NCBI RefSeq assembly: GCF_030407435.1
Contig: NZ_JASDDK010000001.1
Location: 310,001-374,000, forward strand
Source: Winogradskyella bathintestinalis
Lineage (GTDB): Bacteria; Bacteroidota; Bacteroidia; Flavobacteriales; Flavobacteriaceae
Reading direction: 5' to 3'
Length of the DNA stretch: 64,000 bases
Under the pieces are notes generated by a model. The model searched no databases. It worked only from the letters and a program-made list of their open reading frames with translations, and had not been told where the DNA came from. Shown here in pieces: positions 42,152 to 51,899 of this stretch. Both the position numbers and the translations under genes were made by a program. Numbering within the stretch: position 1 is the first letter of the stretch; every line of letters starts with the position of its first letter.

Positions 42152-42837
42152 CAGTCTACAAACTTATAACCAACGCCTTTTACGGTTTTAAAAGATTTAT
42201 CACCAATTTTTTCACGAAGTTTTCTAATATGGACATCAATCGTTCTACCACCTACGACGACCTCATTTCCCCATACTTTATCTAATATTTCATCGCGTTT
42301 AAAAACCTTACCAGGTTTGGTTGCTAACAAAGATAGTAATTCAAACTCTTTTCGTGGCAGTGTAATTTCTTCGTCTTTAATCGTTATTTTATATTCTTCC
42401 TTATAAATAACTAAATCGCCTATTTTAATAATATTTTCTACGAAGCTATCGGTATTTTTAAGACGTCGGAGTAAAGCCTTTACTTTACTAATTAAAACTT
42501 TTGGTTTAATAGGTTTTGCAATATAATCGTCCGCACCAGCATCAAAACCAGCGACCTGAGAATAATCTTCACCTCTTGCCGTTAGGAAGGTTATAATGGT
42601 TTCGCTTAATTCTGGTAATTCTCTAATACGTTCACAAGCTTCAATGCCATCCATTTTAGGCATCATTACATCTAAAATAATTAAATGTGGTTTATGTTTT
42701 TTAGCTAGATCAACTGCTTCTAATCCATTTTCACCTTTGACAACTTGGTAGCCTTCAGAGGATAAATTATAACCTATAATTTCTAAAATATCTGGTTCAT
42801 CATCAACCAATAATATTTTAATATCTTTCTTTTTCAA
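42151..42837 (-). CDS. phoB: Response regulator, OmpR/PhoB type
   Basis: 228 residues starting with TTG. The receiver domain has acidic VDDEPD and phosphoacceptor Asp56 (LIILDVMMPKMDG), then Lys in IAKPIKPKVL. The C-terminal winged helix carries RKEFELLSLLATKPGKVF and VGGRTIDVHIRKLREKIG. It is encoded directly ahead of its kinase. The upstream 230-base gap is shared with the divergent T9SS cargo gene. Confidence 0.92.
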   Translation of the reverse strand: MKKKDIKILLVDDEPDILEIIGYNLSSEGYQVVKGENGLEAVDLAKKHKPHLIILDVMMPKMDGIEACERIRELPELSETIITFLTARGEDYSQVAGFDAGADDYIAKPIKPKVLISKVKALLRRLKNTDSFVENIIKIGDLVIYKEEYKITIKDEEITLPRKEFELLSLLATKPGKVFKRDEILDKVWGNEVVVGGRTIDVHIRKLREKIGDKSFKTVKGVGYKFVD

Positions 42838-43037
42838 TTGTATTTTAGTTTTAATAATAATTGTAAATATAAATTATATCCCTGTGAACTATTTAAAAAT
42901 ATTGAATTGATAACAATTCCCTAACATTAATATGTACTATTGGAAAGGCTGAAAAGCACTTTTCTACACTATGTTAACATATTGTAAAAACTGACAAGTA
43001 ATCAGTATTCTCGTTCTTAAAACTGAGGATTAGTTAT

Positions 43038-43045
43038 TATATTTG
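43038..43045 (+). promoter_or_regulatory. -7 promoter box of the T9SS cargo gene
   Basis: TATATTTG fits TAnnTTTG exactly and lies 25 bases before the ATG at 43071, giving a leader of about 20 bases. Confidence 0.5.
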
Positions 43046-43070
43046 TTATCTAACTTTTATAAAATCGATT

Positions 43071-44732
43071 ATGAAGAAAATTTACTTTTTATTTATTGCA
43101 TTATTAATTACCTCTTTAACATTCGGACAAGAACTGTTATCGAACGGTAATTTTGAAACATGGACAGACGCTAATACGCCTGAAAGCTGGACTAAAATTG
43201 AAAATGTAACTCAAGAATCTACTGAGGCTCATACTGGCAACTTTTCTGCTAAGCATACTGCAGATGGAACTAAAGATTTAGGACAAACAATTACAGGCAT
43301 CACACCAGGAAATTCTTACACAGTATCAATGTGGTACAAAGTAGAATCTGGTGATGATACGGATGCGAGAATTTGGAGTTATTGGAAAGATGATATGGGT
43401 GACAATATTGCTGATAATTCTGATGAATTAAGAGGCCCTAACAATTCTTACTTTGATAATAACGGGAATCAATGGACTCAATATAGTGTAACCTTAACTG
43501 CACCTGCGACTGCAGCTGGCTTTTATTTTGAAGCAAGAGCTTATGGTAGTGCTGTAGTATATTGGGATGATTTTTCTTTCTTTCAAGAAGTAGGTGCAGT
43601 ACCAGCATTGAGTGTTACTTCTCCTGCTGATGGAGCATCTGTACCTAATTCTGATGTAGATGTTGAAATTAGCGTTCAAAATTTTAATGTAGCTGCTGCC
43701 GGAAGTGGTGACGGTTATATTGTATATAGTGTAGATGGTGGTGCAAACATTGATAAATTTGATACTGCAGCAGTTAGCTTATCTAGTCTTACAGATGGTT
43801 CGCATACTGTAGATTTTGAATTGGTTGACAATTCTGGAGCTTCATTAAGTCCGGATGCCGTAACAGCGTCTGTTACTTTCGATGTTACCTCAACAAACCA
43901 AGTATCAGATATCACGGCTTTACGTGCTGGAACTCTTGGTGAATTTTACGAGTTAACCGGTGAAGCAATTATTTCTTACATCGTTACTGAAGGTAATAGA
44001 AATCAAAAATATATCCAAGATAGTGGAGCTGGTATTCTTATCGACGATGTTGCAGGTACGTTATCTACCGCTTTTAATATTGGTGATGGTCTTACAGGTA
44101 TCAAAGGACAGTTATCTGATTTTAATGGTACACTTCAATTTGTACCTAGTGAAAACATAGCTACGGCATCTTCTACTGATAACACTTTAACTCCAATAGT
44201 AATTAGTGCTGCAGATCTTATCAACAATGGTGAAACTTACGAAAGCAGATTAATCACTTTGAACAATGTAACATTTACAGATTCAGGTGTATTTGAAGAT
44301 AACACCAACTACGATGTTGCCGACGGTACGGATGTTACTATTGCGAGAGTTGCTTTTGGTGATGAAGATTTAATTGGTACTGCTATTCCTGCAGCGGCGT
44401 CAAGCATTACAGGTATCGGTGGTCAATTTAATGACGATTATCAAATATTTCCTAGATATGTAAGTGATATTGCTGCTCCATTGAGTACAAATCAGTTTAA
44501 TACTAATTCATTTAGCATATATCCTAACCCAACAAATACAGGATCGGTTTCAATTTCTTCTACTAATAGCGAAGTAATAAAAGTTCAAGTATTCGATATT
44601 TTAGGTAAGCAAGTTAAAAACCAAACGTTAACCAACAACTCATTAAATGTTGCTAGCTTAAAGTCTGGTGTTTACATTGTAAAAATTACTCAGAATAATG
44701 CTTCTACAACTAAGAAATTGGTGATTAAGTAA
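43071..44732 (+). CDS. Secreted T9SS cargo protein with DUF5689-like domain
   Basis: 553 residues. A Sec signal (MKKIYFLFIALLITSLTFGQ, cleavage before Gln20) is followed by a carbohydrate-binding-like beta domain (about 22-165, NGNFETWTDANTPESW). Next come an Ig-like region (about 175-270) and an OB-fold DUF5689-like region (about 280-460, VTEGNRNQKYIQDSGAGI). The last 75 residues are a type A sorting domain for type IX secretion (SIYPNPTNTGSVSI, FDILGKQV, LKSGVYIVKI, TKKLVIK). It would be exported and anchored at the cell surface or released; the ligand is unknown. Confidence 0.88.
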   Translation: MKKIYFLFIALLITSLTFGQELLSNGNFETWTDANTPESWTKIENVTQESTEAHTGNFSAKHTADGTKDLGQTITGITPGNSYTVSMWYKVESGDDTDARIWSYWKDDMGDNIADNSDELRGPNNSYFDNNGNQWTQYSVTLTAPATAAGFYFEARAYGSAVVYWDDFSFFQEVGAVPALSVTSPADGASVPNSDVDVEISVQNFNVAAAGSGDGYIVYSVDGGANIDKFDTAAVSLSSLTDGSHTVDFELVDNSGASLSPDAVTASVTFDVTSTNQVSDITALRAGTLGEFYELTGEAIISYIVTEGNRNQKYIQDSGAGILIDDVAGTLSTAFNIGDGLTGIKGQLSDFNGTLQFVPSENIATASSTDNTLTPIVISAADLINNGETYESRLITLNNVTFTDSGVFEDNTNYDVADGTDVTIARVAFGDEDLIGTAIPAAASSITGIGGQFNDDYQIFPRYVSDIAAPLSTNQFNTNSFSIYPNPTNTGSVSISSTNSEVIKVQVFDILGKQVKNQTLTNNSLNVASLKSGVYIVKITQNNASTTKKLVIK

Positions 44733-44757
44733 GTATAATTCTAATTATATAATTTTA

Positions 44758-44788
44758 AAGCGTTCCGAATATTTATCGGGACGCTTTT
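44758..44788 (+). terminator. Terminator after the T9SS cargo gene
   Basis: AAGCGT-CCGA pairs with TCGG-ACGCTT with one mismatch around ATATTTA, ending in six Ts, 25 bases after the stop. Confidence 0.8.
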
Positions 44789-44798
44789 TTATTTTCCA

Positions 44799-44806
44799 TA
44801 TTTTTG
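44799..44806 (+). promoter_or_regulatory. -7 promoter box of the LuxE-like gene
   Basis: TATTTTTG matches the -7 consensus and ends only four bases before the ATG at 44811. With transcription starting about five bases after the box, the mRNA would be leaderless. Confidence 0.5.
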
Positions 44807-44810
44807 CGAC

Positions 44811-45791
44811 ATGATATTCACTGACAGTATTTTTAATATAAAATCCAAAACAGAATTTGATGCTTTAGCTCTAGATGTGTTTAAATTTCAGTTTAAAAAC
44901 AACGCTGTCTATCGTTCCTTTTGCGATTTACTATATAAACATCCGGCAGATGTAAAATGTGTTTCTGAAATTCCATTTTTACCAATTCAGTTTTTTAAAT
45001 CACATCACATATTAAGCTCCTCACAACCTGTGGATAAAACATTTTCTAGCTCTGGTACTACAGGAAGTGTAACTAGCAAACATTTGGTGTCTGATATAGC
45101 GCTGTATGAGAAAAGTTATCTCAAAGCTTTTAAACATTTTTATGGAAATATTGAAGATTATGTAGTTTTAGCATTGCTCCCATCTTACTTAGAACGTGAT
45201 GGTTCTTCTTTAATTTATATGGTAAATGATTTCATAGAAAAATCGAAATCTCCTGAGAGCGGTTTTTATCTCAATAATATTAAAGAATTAGCCCATACAC
45301 TACAAGCACTCGAAGCTAAAAAGCAAAAAACCTTACTCATCGGAGTCTCGTTTGCCTTATTGGATTTGGTTGAAGCCTATCAATTTAATTTAAAACATAC
45401 TATAATTATGGAAACTGGTGGAATGAAAGGCCGACGTAAAGAAATTATTAGACAAGAGTTGCACCAAATTCTACAAACTGGTTTTGGGGTTAACCAAATT
45501 CATAGTGAATATGGTATGACCGAACTTTTGAGTCAGGCGTATTCTAAAGGTCATGGAACTTTTGACTGTCCGCCTTGGATGAAGATAATTACCCGCGATA
45601 CTGAAGATGCACTCACCATACAACAACCTAACAGAACTGGTGGAATTAATGTGATTGATTTGGCGAATATAAATTCATGCGCATTTATTGCCACACAAGA
45701 TTTAGGTAAGGTTGATGAGAACGGTCAATTTGAAATCATCGGACGATTTGATAATTCCGATATAAGAGGCTGCAATTTAATGGCTTTGTAA
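44811..45791 (+). CDS. LuxE-domain acyl-protein synthetase-like protein
   Basis: 326 residues. It resembles the LuxE/acyl-protein synthetase family, a branch of the ANL adenylating enzymes. Features are the P-loop-like FSSSGTTGSVTSKH (about 82-95), METGGMKGRRKEI (about 203-215) and HSEYGMTELLSQAY (about 232-245). It would activate a fatty or aryl acid; the product pathway is unknown since no neighbouring biosynthetic genes are present. It is cytoplasmic and monocistronic. Confidence 0.85.
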   Translation: MIFTDSIFNIKSKTEFDALALDVFKFQFKNNAVYRSFCDLLYKHPADVKCVSEIPFLPIQFFKSHHILSSSQPVDKTFSSSGTTGSVTSKHLVSDIALYEKSYLKAFKHFYGNIEDYVVLALLPSYLERDGSSLIYMVNDFIEKSKSPESGFYLNNIKELAHTLQALEAKKQKTLLIGVSFALLDLVEAYQFNLKHTIIMETGGMKGRRKEIIRQELHQILQTGFGVNQIHSEYGMTELLSQAYSKGHGTFDCPPWMKIITRDTEDALTIQQPNRTGGINVIDLANINSCAFIATQDLGKVDENGQFEIIGRFDNSDIRGCNLMAL

Positions 45792-45946
45792 GGAAAATAA
45801 TTTTTATACGACTTAATTATTGCTATGAAAAAGTAAGATTTCATAAGTTGATTGATTGGTTGAGAAGTGCTCAAATTTATTTTGGGCACTTTTTTTCAAT
45901 TTCGCCAGGAACTAAGTCTATTAATAACATCTTAAACACCTATTAA

Positions 45947-46414
45947 CTATTTTATAATTAGCTTTTTAATTAATACTATTTGGCCTAGATGATAATAACT
46001 ATGCTCAAGCATTCCGTCTATATTTCGTAAATAGGTGCCAAACTTCTTATCTATAAAGTCATTACTTAAATTGTCTTCAGGCATATTTTCAATTAAAACT
46101 GCTAATGCTTCCGTATCGCTCCAAAATTGATGTAAAAAAATGTCCCATTCTTGCTGTGATTCCATGGGTTGAAAATCGAAACTGTATTTATCCCTAATAT
46201 TAAGTTCATTATTGAGAAACGCATTTTTTATACCTGAGATATAATAATGAATATGTTGTGCTAAAACTGATATAGTATTTAAAGATTCGTGCTTGGTATT
46301 AGCTATTCGTCGGTCTAAATTTTCTAATTAGTTTTTGTAATTTGTATGAGCGATCCATGCTCCATTCAGAATGACTTCCCTTAATCGATTTGCCAATTCT
46401 TCTGTATGTTTCAT
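45947..46414 (-). pseudogene. DinB-family protein gene interrupted by a nonsense codon
   Basis: From the ATG at 46414 the frame reads MKHTEELANRLREVIL and so on for 28 codons, then TAA at 46328-46330, then continues without interruption through LENLDRRIANTKHESLNTI and HIHYYISGIKN to the stop at 45947, for 156 codons in all. The whole matches DinB-like four-helix metal-dependent proteins (conserved His in HIHYY and YYHLGQIV). A single C to T change (CAA to TAA) explains the break. The intact tail could restart at ATG 46165 (72 residues) but would lack half the fold. Confidence 0.75.
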
Positions 46415-46485
46415 AATCCTTTAATTTGAATTGAACACATTCTTTGTAATGCTTTCTAATAAGTTCTTAAATAAGGAAGGTACAA

Positions 46486-46526
46486 AAAAAGACCTCACAG
46501 ATTTTAATTATCTGTGAGGTCTTTTT
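46486..46526. terminator. Terminator after tyrS
   Basis: AAAAAGACCTCACAGA pairs perfectly with TCTGTGAGGTCTTTTT around a short AT loop. It has runs on both sides and lies 21 bases beyond the tyrS stop on the minus strand. Confidence 0.9.
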
Positions 46527-46546
46527 AAGTTTACTATAAACTAATA

Positions 46547-47857
46547 TTAAACCACTTTTAAGATGAAATTCGTTTTTTTGCCTCTACTTAAAATAATATA
46601 TTTATCATGAATTAGATCTTCAGAAGATAATATGTAATCCTCTTTTATCTTTTCTTTATTTACGGCAATGGCATTTTCTTTTAATGCCCTACGCGCATCA
46701 CCATTGGAATTTAAAAAATTTGTTTTCGCCGCTAATGCCCCAATCATATCTAATCCGTCGTTGAATTCTGCTTTAGAAATGTCAGCATGTTTTACACCTT
46801 CAAAAACGTCTAAAAATAAGGATTCAGACAATTGTTTAATTTCATTTTTAAAATCTTTACTAAACAAAATTTCTGATGCTTTTACCGCATTATCATAATC
46901 ATCTCTACTATGCACAAACACCGTTATTTCTTCAGCTAAACGTTTTTGTAACAATCGTAAATGCGGAGTTTCTTTATGATCCTTAATTAAAGTTTCAATC
47001 GTACCTTTATCTAAAAATGTAAAAATTTTGATATACTTTTCAGCATCCTCATCACTAGAATTTAACCAAAATTGGTAAAATTTGTAAACGGACGTTTTAT
47101 CGGCATCTAACCAAATATTACCACCTTCAGATTTACCAAATTTAGAACCATCTGCTTTTGTAATTAAAGGACAGGTCATAGCATAAGCCTTAGCTTGGTC
47201 TTCTCCATCGTGCATTCGTCTTACCAACTCTGTTCCTGTGGTAATATTTCCCCATTGGTCGCTACCTCCCATTTGCAATTTACAACCCATGGTTTTATAC
47301 AAATGATGAAAATCGTAACCTTGAATCAATTGGTACGTGAATTCGGTAAAAGACATTCCGATACTTCCTTCTTCTCCAGAAAAACGTTTTTTCACAGAGT
47401 CTTTAGCCATCATGTAATTTACCGTGATACGCTTACCGACGTCTCTTGCAAAATCAATAAAGCTGAAATCTTTCATCCAATCGTAGTTATTCACTAAAAC
47501 TGGCGCATTTTTTTCGGTTGAATTAAAATCTAAAAAGCGCGATAATACACTTTTAATACCCGCTACATTATGTGCTAAAGCCACCTCATCTAATAAATTA
47601 CGCTCATCACTTTTACCTGAAGGATCACCAATCATTCCCGTTGCTCCACCAACCAATGCTACAGGTTTATGACCTGCTCTTTCCAAATGAACCAATAAGA
47701 TTATAGGTACTAAACTTCCTATATGAAGCGAATCTGAAGTCGGGTCAAAACCAATATAGGCGGTAGTCATTTCTTGCTCTAATTGTTCTTCTGTGCCTGG
47801 CATGATATCGTGTACCATTCCTCTCCAACGTAATTCTTCTACAAATTTATTTGCCAT
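46547..47857 (-). CDS. tyrS: Tyrosyl-tRNA synthetase
   Basis: 436 residues, class I synthetase: HIGH-type motif SLHIGSL at about 44-50, tyrosine pocket [12 protein letters not shown] and [15 protein letters not shown]-type loop KFGKSEGGN at about 236-244 and a C-terminal S4-like domain (about 365-436). It charges tRNA-Tyr. It is transcribed alone, divergent from the epimerase gene at 47971, with a strong terminator. Confidence 0.97.
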   Translation of the reverse strand: MANKFVEELRWRGMVHDIMPGTEEQLEQEMTTAYIGFDPTSDSLHIGSLVPIILLVHLERAGHKPVALVGGATGMIGDPSGKSDERNLLDEVALAHNVAGIKSVLSRFLDFNSTEKNAPVLVNNYDWMKDFSFIDFARDVGKRITVNYMMAKDSVKKRFSGEEGSIGMSFTEFTYQLIQGYDFHHLYKTMGCKLQMGGSDQWGNITTGTELVRRMHDGEDQAKAYAMTCPLITKADGSKFGKSEGGNIWLDADKTSVYKFYQFWLNSSDEDAEKYIKIFTFLDKGTIETLIKDHKETPHLRLLQKRLAEEITVFVHSRDDYDNAVKASEILFSKDFKNEIKQLSESLFLDVFEGVKHADISKAEFNDGLDMIGALAAKTNFLNSNGDARRALKENAIAVNKEKIKEDYILSSEDLIHDKYIILSRGKKTNFILKVV

Positions 47858-47958
47858 ACCTTTTTAGTTTCAAAAATTGATTGGCACAAAGATATGTTTC
47901 CGTATTAAAAGAGAAAAGACAATTCTAGCTCAATTTATACTTTAGAATCAAAAAGATG

Positions 47959-47966
47959 TAACTTTG
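47959..47966 (+). promoter_or_regulatory. -7 promoter box of the epimerase gene
   Basis: TAACTTTG matches TAnnTTTG and ends four bases before the ATG at 47971, again predicting a leaderless or nearly leaderless mRNA. Confidence 0.55.
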
Positions 47967-47970
47967 TGGT

Positions 47971-48984
47971 ATGATACTAGTCACGGGAGGAACAGGTTTA
48001 GTAGGTTCACATTTACTTTTTCAACTATTGAAAAATGGTGAACCGATTCGTGCTACATATCGTCGTAAAAAAACTCTAAATCGTGTAAAACATGTTTTTT
48101 CTTATTTCACTGATGATGCCGACGCTTATTTTAATAAAATTGAATGGGTAGAGGCCGATATTAATGATATTCCTAGGTTAGTAAATGCTTTTAAAGGTAT
48201 ATCGTATGTTTACCATTGTGCTGCTTTTGTATCGTTTGAACCAGATAAATATAAATTATTACGAAAAATAAATATTGAGGGCACAGCGAATGTTGTGAAT
48301 TTATCTATTAGTCATCAAATTAAAAAGCTTTGTTATATCAGTTCTATTGCTGCCATAGGACATCACAATAATCCTGAAAAGTTAATCGACGAGCAAACGG
48401 ATTGGAATCAAGAAGACGACAACAGTGTTTATGCCATTACAAAATATGGTGCAGAGCTAGAAGTGTGGCGCGGTACGCAAGAAGGATTAAATGCTGTAAT
48501 AGTTAATCCGGGAATTATATTAGGTGCCGGTTATTGGCACGGGGGAGGAAGTGGCAGTTTGTTTAAACGCATTAATAAAGGTTTACCCTATTATACAAAT
48601 GGTATTACGGGTTACGTAGATATTTGGGATGTTGTAAATGCCATGCAACAACTTATGGATAGTGAAATTATAAATGAAGGTTTTATATTAGTTTCTGAAA
48701 ATCTCAGTTTTAGAACTGTGCAGACTAAAATAGCAAACGCACTTAAAGTCAATCCACCAAACAAAGAAGCAAAACCATGGCTTCTGAAAATAGCCTGGAG
48801 ATTAGATTGGTTAAATAATAAACTGCTTGGTAAACGCAGAAGTTTATCAAAACAAGCAGCAAAATCTGCAGTGAGTATTACAAAATATGATGCTTCAAAA
48901 ATAATGAACACCTTAGATTTTGAGTTTAAATCTATTGACGACTCTATTTCTGAAGTGTGTCTTTTGTTTCCAAAAGAAGTATAG
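47971..48984 (+). CDS. NAD-dependent epimerase/dehydratase (extended SDR)
   Basis: 337 residues. The dinucleotide-binding motif VTGGTGLVGSHLL is at the N-terminus, the active site YAITKYGAE (YxxxK) at about 154-162, and SISAIG-type Ser upstream (CYISSIAAIG). This places it in the extended SDR group that includes sugar epimerases and 3-beta-hydroxysteroid dehydrogenase-like enzymes. The substrate is not evident. Its last 41 bases overlap the convergent DUF4296 gene. Confidence 0.87.
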   Translation: MILVTGGTGLVGSHLLFQLLKNGEPIRATYRRKKTLNRVKHVFSYFTDDADAYFNKIEWVEADINDIPRLVNAFKGISYVYHCAAFVSFEPDKYKLLRKINIEGTANVVNLSISHQIKKLCYISSIAAIGHHNNPEKLIDEQTDWNQEDDNSVYAITKYGAELEVWRGTQEGLNAVIVNPGIILGAGYWHGGGSGSLFKRINKGLPYYTNGITGYVDIWDVVNAMQQLMDSEIINEGFILVSENLSFRTVQTKIANALKVNPPNKEAKPWLLKIAWRLDWLNNKLLGKRRSLSKQAAKSAVSITKYDASKIMNTLDFEFKSIDDSISEVCLLFPKEV

Positions 48985-49450
48985 GTTCTCGCATTTTAAT
49001 AGCAATGCTATCTAACGATCTTTTGACTTTAATATCGTCCTTAGATTTTTTATTTAAATTTTTAAGGGAATCTCTTCGTTTTTTAATAGAGTCATTTTCT
49101 TTTTCCTTTAGAGCTTCAAACTTTTGTTTTTCTTTTTCTAATCTGGTCTTTACACGCTCTATTATGTCACTATATGTTTCTGCCTTAAATGTATAATAAG
49201 TGTTATTTTGCGCAAATTGGGTACTATCAATATTATATTTTTCTAGAATATAATGTTCTGGATTAAGGCCATTAATTTCCAAAGTATTTCTATTCACTCC
49301 TTTGGCAGCGTTAATAATATACAAATCATACAAAAGATTAGACATCTGATCTTCTGAAATTAAATTATCGGGTTTTTGGGGTCGGTCTATATCATTGCAC
49401 GCCATAATGAAAATACTGAGCACCAAAATTACACTGACTTGTTTTATCAT
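48944..49450 (-). CDS. DUF4296 lipoprotein
   Basis: 168 residues. A lipoprotein signal MIKQVSVILVLSIFIMAC (Cys18) is followed by the DUF4296 pattern PDNLISEDQMSNLLYDLYII and GLNPEHYILEKYNIDSTQF, then a long charged coiled-coil-like tail (about 95-150). Proteins of this kind are common in Bacteroidetes and of unknown function. It follows pyrC by two bases on the minus strand, so the two are cotranscribed. Confidence 0.85.
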   Translation of the reverse strand: MIKQVSVILVLSIFIMACNDIDRPQKPDNLISEDQMSNLLYDLYIINAAKGVNRNTLEINGLNPEHYILEKYNIDSTQFAQNNTYYTFKAETYSDIIERVKTRLEKEKQKFEALKEKENDSIKKRRDSLKNLNKKSKDDIKVKRSLDSIAIKMREPILLLETKDTLQK

Positions 49451-49452
49451 TT

Positions 49453-50796
49453 TTATCTATTAAATGTCAATCGTTCGCCTGCTTTAACGTTTAGTATCTT
49501 AAAATTGTTATATACCAACTGGCCGTTAACAAAGGTGTGCGTAATTCTACTTTTAAAGGTGTTACCTTCAAAAGGAGTCCATGCACATTTATATAATATA
49601 TTGCTCTTATTGACGGTCCATGGACTTTGAGGATCTATAATTACCAAATCTGCAAAATACCCTTCTTTTATATAACCTCGTTTTTCTACGTTGAATAGAA
49701 TTGCAGGGTTATGACAAGTTTTTTCAACAATTTTTTCAACCGAGATTTTACCTTGATGATGTGCTTCCATTAAAGCTACTAAAGCATGCTGAACTAAAGG
49801 TCCACCAGAAGGAGCTTTTGTATATAAATTGTTTTTTTCTTCTAAAGTATGTGGCGCATGGTCAGTCGCAATGACATCTATTCTATCATCCAGTAAGGCC
49901 TTCCAAAGCTGATCTCGGTCTTTAGCTGTCTTAACCGCTGGATTCCATTTTATATGACTTCCTTTTTTGGCATAATCTTCATCCGAAAACCATAAATGAT
50001 GTACACAAACCTCGGCGGTAATCTTTTTATCTTTTAGAGGCACTTTATTTGAAAACAAACTAGTTTCCTTTCCTGTTGATAAATGAAAAACGTGTAATCG
50101 TGCTCCTGTTTTCTTTGCTAATTCAATCGCTTTTGAAGACGATATATAACAAGCTTCTTCACTACGAATAATAGGATGCAATTCCATTGGGATATCATCT
50201 CCATATTCCGCTTTATACTTGGCTAAATTCTTTTGTATCGTGGCTTCATCTTCACAATGTACCGAAATCACCATATCTGTACTCGAAAATATTTTTTCAA
50301 TTACGCTTGGATCGTCAACTAGCATATTTCCTGTAGAAGAACCTAAGAATAATTTTAAACCTGCGACGGTTTTTGGGTTTACCTTTAAAATTTCGTCTAA
50401 ATTATCGTTTGTACCCCCAAACATAAAAGAATAGTTGGCATAGGAGGAATTGGCAGCTATATCAAACTTTTCCTCTAACTTTTCTACAGTTGTGGTTTGT
50501 GGATTGGTGTTTGGCATTTCTATAAAAGACGTAATTCCGCCAGCAACGGCCGCACGAGATTCGGTTTCTATAGTAGCTTTATGGGTAAGTCCTGGTTCTC
50601 TGAAATGAACCTGATCGTCAATCATGCCCGGAAATACATAATTCCCTTCCACGTCAATCACGGTTATATCAGCAGATTTAACGCTAATGGATATATCAAT
50701 TTCCTTAATAATATTATTTTCGATAAGAATATCTCCTTCAACAATTTTTCCTTCGTTGACGATTCTAGCGTTTTTTATGAGGGTATTTCGATTCAT
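49453..50796 (-). CDS. pyrC: Dihydroorotase
   Basis: 447 residues of the type I (amidohydrolase, PyrC/AllB-like) dihydroorotase. Zinc ligands are in [10 protein letters not shown] (HxH reduced to the QVHFRE form typical of this branch), GLKLFLG near the usual carbamylated Lys, and IATDHAPHT. It catalyses the cyclisation of carbamoyl aspartate in pyrimidine synthesis. Note that the first HxH reads QVH rather than HVH, so metal binding or activity may be reduced. It follows the glycosyltransferase gene by 34 bases. Confidence 0.87.
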   Translation of the reverse strand: MNRNTLIKNARIVNEGKIVEGDILIENNIIKEIDISISVKSADITVIDVEGNYVFPGMIDDQVHFREPGLTHKATIETESRAAVAGGITSFIEMPNTNPQTTTVEKLEEKFDIAANSSYANYSFMFGGTNDNLDEILKVNPKTVAGLKLFLGSSTGNMLVDDPSVIEKIFSSTDMVISVHCEDEATIQKNLAKYKAEYGDDIPMELHPIIRSEEACYISSSKAIELAKKTGARLHVFHLSTGKETSLFSNKVPLKDKKITAEVCVHHLWFSDEDYAKKGSHIKWNPAVKTAKDRDQLWKALLDDRIDVIATDHAPHTLEEKNNLYTKAPSGGPLVQHALVALMEAHHQGKISVEKIVEKTCHNPAILFNVEKRGYIKEGYFADLVIIDPQSPWTVNKSNILYKCAWTPFEGNTFKSRITHTFVNGQLVYNNFKILNVKAGERLTFNR

Positions 50797-50830
50797 TGTT
50801 TTTTAAATTCTCAAAGATCCTTTACAGTCT

Positions 50831-51547
50831 TTAAAATAAACTTTTTAATTTTAAACTAATCACACCAAATATAGCTTCAGAAATAATACTACCGCTCATT
50901 TTTGATTTGCCTTTGGTTCTATCTTTAAAGATAACCGGTATTTCTATTATTTGAAACCCTTTTTTATAAGCTTTAAATTTCATTTCAATTTGAAATGCAT
51001 AGCCTATAAATTTAATTTTTTTCAAATCTATGGCTTCTAAAACCGATCTCTTATAGCAAACGAAGCCTGCTGTTGAATCTTTTACTTTCATTCGAGTAAT
51101 AAATCTGACATACCGAGAAGCTCCATAAGATAAAATAATTCGGGTCATTGGCCAATTTACAACAGTAATGCCTTTCACATATCTAGAGCCGACCGATACA
51201 TCCGCCCCATCAATAGCACAAGCGTTATAGAGACGGATTAAATCTTTTGGATTATGCGAAAAATCGGCATCCATTTCAAAAATATAAGAATATACATTTT
51301 TCAAAGCCCATTGAAAACCCGCAATATAGGCGGTCCCTAATCCACTTTTTTCTTTGCGTTCTAATAAAAATAGATGATCTTTAAATTCTTGTTGTAAGTT
51401 TTTAACCTTGTCGGCGGTGTTATCTGGTGAATTGTCATCAACCACTAGAATATGAAACTCTTTCTGTTGCGAAAATACAGCTCTAATTATTGATTCTATA
51501 TTTTCAATCTCGTTATAGGTAGGAATAATGACAATGGCGTCAGACAT
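50831..51547 (-). CDS. Polyprenol-phosphate glycosyltransferase (GT2, DPM1-like)
   Basis: 238 residues with the GT-A fold: IIPTYNEIENIESIIRAV at the N-terminus, the VVDDNSPDNTAD nucleotide-binding stretch and FEMDADFSHNPKDL with the DxD motif at about 91-95. There is no C-terminal membrane pair, as in soluble dolichol-phosphate mannose synthases. It would load a sugar onto a lipid carrier for envelope glycans or protein glycosylation. It heads the unit with pyrC and the DUF4296 gene. Confidence 0.9.
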   Translation of the reverse strand: MSDAIVIIPTYNEIENIESIIRAVFSQQKEFHILVVDDNSPDNTADKVKNLQQEFKDHLFLLERKEKSGLGTAYIAGFQWALKNVYSYIFEMDADFSHNPKDLIRLYNACAIDGADVSVGSRYVKGITVVNWPMTRIILSYGASRYVRFITRMKVKDSTAGFVCYKRSVLEAIDLKKIKFIGYAFQIEMKFKAYKKGFQIIEIPVIFKDRTKGKSKMSGSIISEAIFGVISLKLKSLF

Positions 51548-51899
51548 TAACTCAATTTTAAAGACTCTTTTGAGTGGCTATTAATTTTCAACAAAAGTAA
51601 AGTTTTAAATGGATTATATGCTGAAATTAACGTTTTTGATAGAAATGAGAACAAAGACTGGAGACGGCTTCGTTGTAAGTCGACAGACTTCATAATAAAC
51701 AATTTAAACTGTTTTTGAGGTTTTCTTAATTCAAATTTAGTTCTAAAATTTACATCACAATTTATCAATAATTTTTGTCATCGTTGATAACAATTATTTG
51801 CGCTTAATAAAATGATTTAAAGCAGAAAATTTTATAGGTTCTCCAAGGAATTATGCATACTAATAGACGTTAACTTAAATTTCTTATTAATTTAGCCTC
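51548..51899. other. Divergent intergenic region with one promoter box
   Basis: On the minus strand TACTTTTG (51592-51599) fits the -7 consensus for the glycosyltransferase gene, giving a leader of about 40 bases. No other feature is seen. A 73-codon frame here looks random. Confidence 0.5.

Noticed and set aside
51547..51768. 73-codon minus-strand frame
   Set aside because: It overlaps the promoter box of the glycosyltransferase gene, has low-complexity basic content and no recognisable features.
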